Assembly: GCA_937880075.1 (NCBI GenBank)
Contig: CALFLM010000038.1
Coordinates: 1 to 12,538 of the forward strand
DNA length: 12,538 nucleotides
Source: an uncultured Romboutsia sp.
GTDB taxonomy: Bacteria > Bacillota > Clostridia > Peptostreptococcales > Peptostreptococcaceae
Direction: 5' to 3'
Shown piece after piece: positions 7,318 to 12,538 of this stretch; the first letter of the stretch is position 1, and each line of letters starts with the position of its first letter. The position numbers and the translations under genes were made by a program. The notes beneath the pieces are model-generated. The model saw only the letters and a program-made list of their open reading frames with translations. It was not told where the DNA came from and ran no database searches.

Positions 7318-8844
7318 TTAGTCCATTTTAAATATTTTTGAAAAAACACTTTGCTTTGTATTTAATTTCATTATATCTTTATAATTTGAATTATATTTTA
7401 TATTTTGAAGTCTTATGTTATTAAATCTTTCATTGTTTATAGTATCAGATATATTACAAAGTCCTGATGGATTAAATATTATAATATCTATACCTATATT
7501 GTGTATATATCCAAGTAATAATTTAATATTATAACTTAAGCTATCTTCTTTATTTAAATATATAACAATTTTAGGAACTCTATCTACAAAGTCAAAATTA
7601 TCTACTAGTCTTACTATATCTTCGTTTAAGTTTAATACTAAAACTAATAATTTTAAACAGTCTTCCTTAGCAAATTTTTGTACATATAAGTCTTGCCTTT
7701 TTATAACTTCATTAAATTTATTTAATATGAAGTTTTGTGTTTCATTGCTATACTTTTTAAATTTATATATGTCTAATTTTTTTATTTCTTCTATATCAAA
7801 AGTACCATCACTTAATTGACAAAACATTAGTTTAAACATGTCACCACTTATATCTACATCTTTTGAAATATTTCCACTATTGAAAAATAAAGTATTTGGT
7901 GATTCTATACAGTATTTTACTAGTTTTTGATACTCTAAAATATCTAAGTATTCACCATCTATTTTTTTGAAAAAACATGGTACTTTTACAGTTTTTCCAT
8001 CTACTTCAAACCCTTCTCTAAGTTTTGATGGCTCATTGTAATAAATATAAATATCTTCTAAAATCGTATCTAATAATATACTTTTAGTGAAACCACTTCT
8101 AAATTGCCATGGTTTAAATATTCCTGTATTTACAAAAAGCTCTTGGTGTATTTCACTTTGAATTTGTTTAGTTATAGTTTCAACATTTTCTGTTAATTTA
8201 CCTTTAGCACATCTTTCTTTAAAAGACTCTACTACATCTATTTGTATTTCTTTATTTAGTTTGCTTAATTTATCTTTATCTATTTCATCAAAGTTTTCTT
8301 CTTTTAGTGGATTTATATATATAACATCAAAGCCCATATTGTATAACAGTATTAATAAATAAATTTCATGTCTTCCTATTTCACCATAGTATATAACCTT
8401 TGGATTTATTTCTGAAGACATATTAACTTCTTTTGTATACATGTATGTCCATACTATTAGTTTTGTTATAAAATTATTTCTTATATTGTTGTTAAAGAAA
8501 TTTTCATTTTTTATAGCTAGATTAACGCTATATTGTAAAGACTTTAAGAAATTATAATTTGTATTATAATCATCAAATATTATTATTTCCTGATTAGTTA
8601 AATTATTTATATCCATAGTCTGTAATTCATTATATATATATTGAATAAGCTCTATTTCACCGCTTAGCAGAATTTCATTATCAAATATTATTACTTTATC
8701 TTCTATTTCATTACATTTTATCTGTAATAATTTTAAATCATTATTATACTCACCTTTATCTTTTATACCTATAAATCTATAAAAATATACTTGTTCTTTT
8801 TGTTTGAACATAGTACTAATTAAGTTCCTAAGGCTTATCTCCAC
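7318..8844 (-). CDS. yceG: YceG-family protein of the ter stress module
   Basis: 508 residues; YceG of B. subtilis is of similar size and lies next to a TelA homologue, as here. Start: GTG at 8844, 6 nt after AGAGGAG. No in-frame ATG occurs before Met12, so the GTG is well supported. The protein contains two related halves: NPKVIYYGEIGRHEIYLL followed by LYNMGFDVIYINP (147-179), and VPKIVIYLNKEDSLSYNI followed by YIHNIGIDIIIFNPSG (423-461). Each reads as a beta-strand, helix, beta-strand unit. Between them is a conserved-looking W-Q-F-R-S-G segment (246-251). Known from comparative genomics: this family is a 'biosynthetic module' partner of TerD/TelA systems; its reaction has not been established. 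First gene of the operon, directly behind the promoter. Soluble; no membrane span. Confidence 0.9.
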   Translation of the reverse strand: MEISLRNLISTMFKQKEQVYFYRFIGIKDKGEYNNDLKLLQIKCNEIEDKVIIFDNEILLSGEIELIQYIYNELQTMDINNLTNQEIIIFDDYNTNYNFLKSLQYSVNLAIKNENFFNNNIRNNFITKLIVWTYMYTKEVNMSSEINPKVIYYGEIGRHEIYLLILLYNMGFDVIYINPLKEENFDEIDKDKLSKLNKEIQIDVVESFKERCAKGKLTENVETITKQIQSEIHQELFVNTGIFKPWQFRSGFTKSILLDTILEDIYIYYNEPSKLREGFEVDGKTVKVPCFFKKIDGEYLDILEYQKLVKYCIESPNTLFFNSGNISKDVDISGDMFKLMFCQLSDGTFDIEEIKKLDIYKFKKYSNETQNFILNKFNEVIKRQDLYVQKFAKEDCLKLLVLVLNLNEDIVRLVDNFDFVDRVPKIVIYLNKEDSLSYNIKLLLGYIHNIGIDIIIFNPSGLCNISDTINNERFNNIRLQNIKYNSNYKDIMKLNTKQSVFSKIFKMD

Positions 8845-8897
8845 AATGATCTCCTCTCCCTCAATATTATTAAATTTCTTTAATATTTTATATTTAA

Positions 8898-8906
8898 ATT
8901 ATATCA
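8898..8906 (-). promoter_or_regulatory. Extended -10 promoter of the ter-type operon
   Basis: TGATATAAT on the minus strand (8906-8898) is a perfect extended -10 element; no good -35 is seen at 17 bp, which is common for extended -10 promoters. The start of transcription would be about 50 nt before the GTG of yceG. The leader contains an inverted repeat, TATTAAA (8868-8874) facing TTTAATA (8879-8885). The 14-bp surround (8895-8908) is identical to that of the promoter at 10576-10589. Confidence 0.6.
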
Positions 8907-9000
8907 TAAATTTTTTTATTTTTTGCTAATTTATTATTCTCAAAATATTTATAATATTGCTATAATCATATTGTGAACTCTTATAAATTAATATTTTTAA

Positions 9001-9291
9001 TTTTATAATATACTCTTTGAATTACCACTTTGACTTTATGGGAGAGTTTGTTTTGACAAATTCAAAATACTTTCAACTAAAGATAAAGTAGTCTGGGGAT
9101 AAGACGGCCGAGAATATGTATTTTCAAAGTCTATTCCTAAAATTTCTAGTGAATATCTAACTTATGAAATATTACCTTTTTCTAATTTGGCTATAGAAAA
9201 AGTAGTAAATCCACATAATGAACACATAAAAATAATAGTGAAAAGTCTAATTAATATAATAAATGTAAGGTTTAATTTGTTTATATTATAA
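9001..9291 (+). pseudogene. Remnant of an unrecognised plus-strand gene
   Basis: This 479-nt gap between yceG and the next gene holds, besides the operon promoter, a plus-strand stretch that reads like protein. In the frame of base 9001 it runs as ILFELPL, TGA (9031-9033), then YGRVCFDKFKILSTKDKVVWG, a TAA at 9100-9102, and then DGREYVFSKSIPKISSEYLT and further to a TAA at 9289-9291. Only two internal stops interrupt ~96 codons, and the text is rich in charged and aromatic residues, unlike the surrounding AT noise. The patch around 9093-9113 is unusually GC-rich for this window. No start with an RBS is seen. I do not recognise the family. It could instead be non-coding sequence that happens to be open. 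Confidence 0.4.
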
Positions 9292-9323
9292 TAAGTATAT
9301 ATATTAATTTATTTACTTGTATA

Positions 9324-10547
9324 TTAATTTAAATTTTCATATAAATCAGATGATACTACATACCATGTTTTAGTTCCATTCTTTTCTACCATTGCAAATC
9401 TTGGATTATCTTCACTTAATCCAATAGTGCTTCCATCACTATATTTTATATATAAATTAGGATTTATATCTACTTCTATATTTGCTATAGTATATATCTC
9501 TGATTTTAGTTTTTTAGAAATATCTATTATATAATCTTTATTTTCTATTAATACACTTTTATTAGTTTTTGTATTTTCTATAGTTAAATCTATATCACTA
9601 TACTCACTTTCATCTACTTCATCGTAATAAACTTCATCTATATTATAATTAAGTAAGTATATATCAGAATTTATACTTTCCCAATGGCCTTCACTAACTT
9701 GTTTCATCGGAACATGTATTATATCTACAGTATCGCATACTGGATATTTTGAAATTAACTTTTTAGGTGAATAACTTCCATAATCTATAGTATATAAGTT
9801 ATCATTAGCTTCATAGTAACTATTTCCATTTCTATATATTACTCTATAATAAGAAGTATTTTCATGCTTTTTAAATTCTGTATTACTAATTACATCTAAA
9901 AGCGTTTCAGTATCCATATCATAATTATTACTATTAAATATAAATGAATTGTCTTCATTGTATATTTTACTTACATTTATATTATATCCCTTACTATTAG
10001 CCGATATATAATACATTTTGTTATCAGTTTCATCTTTTATGCTATATTCTAACCTTCTTATTTTGTTATTTTTATTATAGTCTATATCAATAGTTTCTAC
10101 CCAAGTTGTATAATTTATATTTAGTTTTTTTTTCATTATTTCATAATCATCTCTTAGAGTTTTAATACTTATGTTTTTCATAGGTATTTCTATACTCCTA
10201 TACTCTACCTTATTATATACTATTGAATTTAATGCTCCTAAATAAAGTATTAAAATTCCAAATATTGATGCTTTTTTCTTTAATACGGCATTTTTTCTTA
10301 TTTTATCTTTGTTGTATAAATATATAATAAATCCTAAAGGAATTATTATTGGAATAGCTCCAAGATTTAAATTAAATGTAAATGCTCCTAATATATAAAA
10401 CCCAGCTAATTTCAAACCTAAATATTGTTCAACTTCTTCTTTTTTACTATATAAATATATCAAATATCCTATTGCAAATATTAATAATCCCCTACTTAGA
10501 ATATTACTTTCATTTATATATTCTATAAACCTAAAAATATATTCCAT
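9324..10547 (-). CDS. Membrane-anchored protein of unknown function, four N-terminal membrane spans
   Basis: 407 residues; the ATG follows GGAGGGGCT closely. Hydrophobic segments at about 18-33, 46-61, 63-78 and 94-111 are separated by short charged loops (KKEEVEQ; NKDKIRKNAVLKKK), consistent with four membrane helices. Residues 112-407 form one soluble, Tyr/Asn/Asp-rich domain, most likely beta-rich, with a conserved-looking core VPMKQVSEGHWESINSD (279-295). With four spans both termini would be on the same side; the Lys-rich loop before the last helix favours a cytoplasmic loop and so an outside soluble domain. I do not recognise the family and see no catalytic motif. A broken paralogue fragment lies at 4099-4260, on the far side of the ter operon and on the same strand, so this family has been duplicated here. 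Single-gene unit; no clear terminator follows. Confidence 0.8.
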   Translation of the reverse strand: MEYIFRFIEYINESNILSRGLLIFAIGYLIYLYSKKEEVEQYLGLKLAGFYILGAFTFNLNLGAIPIIIPLGFIIYLYNKDKIRKNAVLKKKASIFGILILYLGALNSIVYNKVEYRSIEIPMKNISIKTLRDDYEIMKKKLNINYTTWVETIDIDYNKNNKIRRLEYSIKDETDNKMYYISANSKGYNINVSKIYNEDNSFIFNSNNYDMDTETLLDVISNTEFKKHENTSYYRVIYRNGNSYYEANDNLYTIDYGSYSPKKLISKYPVCDTVDIIHVPMKQVSEGHWESINSDIYLLNYNIDEVYYDEVDESEYSDIDLTIENTKTNKSVLIENKDYIIDISKKLKSEIYTIANIEVDINPNLYIKYSDGSTIGLSEDNPRFAMVEKNGTKTWYVVSSDLYENLN

Positions 10548-10558
10548 AGCCCCTCCCT

Positions 10559-10587
10559 CATTATGTTAAATAATGTAAATTATATCA
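10559..10587 (-). promoter_or_regulatory. Extended -10 promoter with a palindrome at the start site
   Basis: TGATATAAT (10587-10579, minus strand) is the same extended -10 core as in front of the ter operon. Directly downstream, at the expected start of transcription, CATTAT (10559-10564) and ATAATG (10570-10575) form a 6-5-6 inverted repeat that could be an operator. The leader to the ATG at 10547 is then only about 25 nt. Confidence 0.5.
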
Positions 10588-10663
10588 TAGAAGTATCTAA
10601 TATTCCTCTTATAAATTTCTAATTTTACAAATTGATTCTTAATGCCTTAATTTATTAAATATA

Positions 10664-11104
10664 TCAATTAATAATTATATGTGTCCCTTTTGGAATATTA
10701 TCATATATCCATTTTGCACTACTAGTTGCAAGTCTTATACAGCCATGACTTATTGCCACACCTAGACTATCATCTTTTATATTAAGACCTTGAGCATCAT
10801 ATATTATTGAATGATAGTAATAATCATTAACTATATTTGTTGCATATTTTACAGAGCTTGTATTTCCACCTATAGCTGGATATTTTATGCCTACGCTAAA
10901 TACACCTTTTATAGTTGGTGTTGATGGTTTTCCAACTGTAGAAATCCATTTGTATTCTAACTCCCATCCATTTTTATACTCATAAACATAGGTAAATTTA
11001 TTCTTAAGTGAAGTTATTAATAAATAACCTGTACTACTTTGTATATTATTTTCTCTTACAAACTCGGTCATATTTGTATTAAATTTATCATAATTATAGG
11101 CCAT
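10664..11104 (-). CDS. YkuD-type L,D-transpeptidase, small form
   Basis: 146 residues from ATG 11104. The catalytic signature is H98 in YYYHSIIYD and SHGCIRL (119-125) with nucleophile Cys122, as in YkuD/ErfK L,D-transpeptidases that form 3-3 cross-links in peptidoglycan or remodel spore or cell wall. The domain starts near residue 27 (GYLLITSLKNKFTYVYE) and fills the protein, with no LysM or other wall-binding domain. Start choice: ATG 11104 has the RBS AAGGAAGGG at 5 nt. An in-frame TTG at 11182 would add a hydrophobic segment that might look like a signal anchor, but it has no RBS, and that extension is the antisense of a recognisable methyltransferase remnant (11136-11443), so it is rejected. 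Thus no signal peptide is visible. Known: B. subtilis YkuD is also small and was found in spores, so mother-cell or spore delivery is possible here. Confidence 0.9.
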   Translation of the reverse strand: MAYNYDKFNTNMTEFVRENNIQSSTGYLLITSLKNKFTYVYEYKNGWELEYKWISTVGKPSTPTIKGVFSVGIKYPAIGGNTSSVKYATNIVNDYYYHSIIYDAQGLNIKDDSLGVAISHGCIRLATSSAKWIYDNIPKGTHIIIN

Positions 11105-11135
11105 ACTATCCCTTCCTTTAAATGTGTATTTATAA

Positions 11136-11443
11136 TATAATATTAAAATATTAAATATTGGTACTACTGATTTTAGAAACAATGTATATAATAAGCTTAA
11201 AAAATTCCTTGTGGTTAGACTAGAAGTTATAGTGATATATCAAAATGTATAAATATAATAAACAACAAGAACTCTTTTAGTCAGGCTAATAGATGTAATC
11301 AAGTTCCTATTATAATACCTTGCCATAGGATAATTTTAGAAAATAGTAAAAGAGTTGAATATTATGATAATATATTAAATATTAAAGAAATATTATTAAG
11401 GCTAGAATCTAATAATAAAAATAAGCAGACAATATTATTATAA
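11136..11443 (+). pseudogene. Broken methylated-DNA--protein-cysteine methyltransferase (Ogt/MGMT), C-terminal part
   Basis: Plus strand, in the order expected for the family: TTDFRNNVYNKLK (11163-11201), KIPCG, then TRSYSDISK, then QANRCNQVPIIIPCHRII with the active-site PCHR (11318-11329), and LNIKEILLRLES near the end, TAA at 11441-11443. Normal enzymes read F-Q-x-x-V-W...IPYGKTRSYSDIA...AVGQANxxNPIPIIIPCHRV. Damage: a net one-base shift in the A-run at 11199-11204, where one more A would restore the frame; TAG at 11216-11218 replacing the Lys after IPxG; and loss of the RAVG segment before QAN. The N-terminal half is absent. The enzyme would transfer alkyl groups from O6-guanine to its own Cys; this copy cannot be functional. 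It overlaps the false 5' extension of the transpeptidase on the other strand. Confidence 0.88.
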
Positions 11444-11479
11444 TAATTTATTAGCTACTTATTTTTATTTTATACTATT

Positions 11480-11506
11480 AAAAAAGGAGTGCATATTACA
11501 CTCCTT
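11480..11506 (-). terminator. Terminator of the HesB-like selenoprotein gene
   Basis: An 8-bp stem pairs AAGGAGTG (11484-11491) with CACTCCTT (11499-11506) around a 7-nt loop; the minus-strand T-run (complement of 11480-11485) follows. It lies 7 nt after the stop codon of the selenoprotein gene. Confidence 0.85.
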
Positions 11507-11513
11507 CTTTAGT

Positions 11514-11837
11514 TTAGTGTCCGCAACCAGAGCATCCTCCGCCACATCCACCTTGATCATTTTTCATACTTTCAGGAATTACTTTAAATCCGTATCCTGT
11601 ATCTTCTATAACGATATCACCGTGTTGTGTATATTCGTTTTTGTCCATTATAAATTGTAGCCCCTCTACTTCATAAGCTACATCGCTATCCTTTTGCTCA
11701 TCCAGAGCAATACCAAATGATGGACCTCCTCAGCCTATGCCTGCAAAATAAACTCTTATAGTTTGAGGTCTATCTTGATTGTCTTGTAAGATGTCTTTTA
11801 ATGTCTTTACTGCTGATTCTGGTAAAGTTATCTTCAT
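11514..11837 (-). CDS. HesB/IscA-like selenoprotein (in-frame TGA = selenocysteine 36)
   Basis: 107 residues, ATG 11837 to TAA 11514-11516, with one in-frame TGA (11732-11730) read as Sec36. Sequence around it: RVYFAGIG-U-GGPSFGIALDE. The C-terminus is GGCGGGCSGCGH (Cys98, 102, 105). In IscA/HesB proteins a Cys at ~35 and a C-terminal CGCG bind an Fe-S cluster; Sec36 occupies the first position. Known: a HesB-like (seleno)protein family exists in anaerobes, with either Sec or Cys at this site. Evidence that TGA is not a simple stop: family similarity continues for 71 residues after it, the Cys-rich tail is intact, and a SECIS-like hairpin starts 19 nt downstream. RBS AAAGGA is 10 nt before the ATG; an in-frame ATG nine bases upstream is only 1 nt from it. 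Own promoter, operator-like palindrome and terminator. The role in Fe-S or selenium handling is inferred. The alternative is a nonsense-mutated gene. Confidence 0.9.
11694..11710 (-). promoter_or_regulatory. Bacterial SECIS-like hairpin
   Basis: On the mRNA strand TTGCTC-TGGAT-GAGCAA forms a perfect 6-bp stem with a 5-nt loop containing GG. It begins 19 nt after the TGA, with the loop G residues 27-28 nt after it, inside the usual range for bacterial SECIS elements read by SelB. It lies within the coding sequence (IALDEQ). Confidence 0.75.
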
Positions 11838-11866
11838 CGAAATCATATCCTTTCTTATTTTTTTAT

Positions 11867-11885
11867 GTATGTACATAATACATAC
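11867..11885. promoter_or_regulatory. Operator-like inverted repeat in front of the selenoprotein gene
   Basis: GTATGTA (11867-11873) and TACATAC (11879-11885) form a 7-5-7 inverted repeat, overlapped by a second perfect 10-bp palindrome TATGTACATA (11868-11877). It begins 3 bp downstream of the -10 element, at the expected start of transcription, a classical place for a repressor. The regulator is unknown. Confidence 0.45.
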
Positions 11886-11887
11886 CT

Positions 11888-11917
11888 ATTATAAATATTT
11901 TTGCTATAAATAATCAA
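11888..11917 (-). promoter_or_regulatory. Promoter of the selenoprotein gene
   Basis: On the minus strand TTGATT (11917-11912) and TATAAT (11893-11888) are 18 bp apart. Transcription would start near 11881, inside the palindrome, with a leader of about 45 nt. Confidence 0.6.
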
Positions 11918-12004
11918 TATGTATAGAACCATATTTTTTATTTATTATATTTATACCCATTTAATATAATATTACTCATAGCTTTTTATAATCAATATAC
12001 TAAA

Positions 12005-12538
12005 TTAAAATATTAAGCTATTTAACTTTTCTAATACATCTATAATCTCCTCTCCATAAATAAAGTAATCTATATAATCTGCGATACTTTCAATTGGTTC
12101 TTTATTTATGGCAACTAATTTAGCTCCTATCTCCTTTGCCATTACGGGCAATTTACTTATAGATGAGATACTCATTTCTGTTCCGATTATTAACACTATA
12201 TCGCTTTTACACATATTAAATAATGCTAGTTCTAGATGCTTTGGAATTTCTCCAGATAATACTATATTTGGCCTTAATGTTCCGCTACAATTTGTATACT
12301 TTTTTTCAAAATTATCATGCTTATTATCACATTTATGCGATTTTTGGTAATATTTGCTATTAAATTTTTTTTTACAGTTTGTGCAGTAAAAATTCTTTAT
12401 ATTACCATGCAGTTCTATCACATCTTTTATTCCATGATACCCATCTATATTTTGAGTTATTACTAAATCTATTATTTTTTTATTTTTCCATTCTTCTATT
12501 ATATCGTGAGCTTTATTTGGTTTATTTGATAATATTTG
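12005..12538 (-). CDS. Sirtuin-type (SIR2) NAD-dependent protein deacylase, 5' partial
   Basis: 177 visible residues; the frame is open to the window edge, and the apparent start at 12421 is an internal GTG. Seen: TQNIDGYH (28-35), the NAD/nicotinamide site; ELHG (42-45) with the catalytic His44; the zinc pair C52-x2-C55; then TNCSGTLRPNIVLSGE (82-97) and a Rossmann half with IIGTEMS. Sirtuins remove acyl groups from lysine using NAD+. Oddities: the second zinc pair, normally C-x2-C before GG-x-LRP, has Tyr81 and Cys84, so one ligand is missing unless Cys70 (HKC) takes its place; FGE is changed to SGE; and the usual GTSL is GTEM. The divergence suggests changed substrate binding or relaxed constraint. 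The N-terminal NAD-binding GAGIS region lies outside the window. No clear terminator before the selenoprotein promoter. Confidence 0.88.
   Translation of the reverse strand, partial: QILSNKPNKAHDIIEEWKNKKIIDLVITQNIDGYHGIKDVIELHGNIKNFYCTNCKKKFNSKYYQKSHKCDNKHDNFEKKYTNCSGTLRPNIVLSGEIPKHLELALFNMCKSDIVLIIGTEMSISSISKLPVMAKEIGAKLVAINKEPIESIADYIDYFIYGEEIIDVLEKLNSLIF

Noticed and set aside
10631..10662. Terminator after the L,D-transpeptidase gene
   Set aside because: Only a weak short repeat with a very long loop and no T-run; not supported.
11105..11182. N-terminal hydrophobic extension of the L,D-transpeptidase from a TTG start
   Set aside because: No RBS before the TTG, a good RBS before ATG 11104, and the DNA is the antisense of a methyltransferase remnant.
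11730..11732. Treating the TGA as inactivation of the HesB-like gene
   Set aside because: It falls at the known Sec/Cys position of the family, a SECIS-like hairpin follows, and the rest of the frame is intact.
12005..12421. A short 138-residue sirtuin starting at 12421
   Set aside because: The frame continues upstream through TQNIDG to the window edge; the start codon there is an internal GTG.

Overview
The DNA is very AT-rich, has strong GGAGG-type ribosome binding sites and short T-tailed hairpin terminators. It carries a YceG-TelA-TerD stress operon and a HesB-like selenoprotein. Together these point to a low-GC Firmicute of class Clostridia; a Peptostreptococcaceae-like relative (Clostridioides, Paraclostridium, Paeniclostridium, Romboutsia) fits well, but this is inference from gene content and not a database match.

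Layout, left to right. (1) 1-2215, plus strand: the C-terminal part of a SNF2-family helicase-like ATPase whose start lies outside the window. (2) 2298-3752, minus strand: a secreted protein with an unassigned N-terminal domain and a C-terminal ricin-type beta-trefoil lectin. Its promoter is preceded by a three-fold, 20-bp-period repeat containing a perfect Spo0A box. (3) 4099-4260: a decayed copy of the membrane-protein gene found intact at 9324-10547. (4) 8844 down to 4371, minus strand: a five-gene stress operon, YceG, TelA, then three TerD paralogues, with one extended -10 promoter in front and one terminator behind. There is no TerC gene beside it. (5) 9001-9291: remnant of an unrecognised plus-strand gene. 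(6) 9324-10547: membrane-anchored protein of unknown function. (7) 10664-11104: small YkuD-type L,D-transpeptidase. (8) 11136-11443, plus strand: a broken O6-methylguanine-DNA methyltransferase gene whose 5' part runs antisense to an apparent upstream extension of the transpeptidase. (9) 11514-11837, minus strand: HesB/IscA-like selenoprotein with an in-frame TGA at codon 36 and a SECIS-like hairpin just after it, so ordinary ORF calling misses it. (10) 12005-12538, minus strand: C-terminal part of a sirtuin.

How the genes work together. The clear functional unit is the ter-type operon, which resembles the Bacillus subtilis yceCDEFGH stress module without the TerC homologue and with a different gene order. 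The other genes look like single transcription units. Three gene remnants among intact single genes suggest an accessory, actively eroding stretch of chromosome. The most notable item is the selenoprotein, because Sec occupies the position of the cluster-binding Cys of IscA/HesB. The lectin protein with its possible sporulation-type control is the best candidate for something undescribed.
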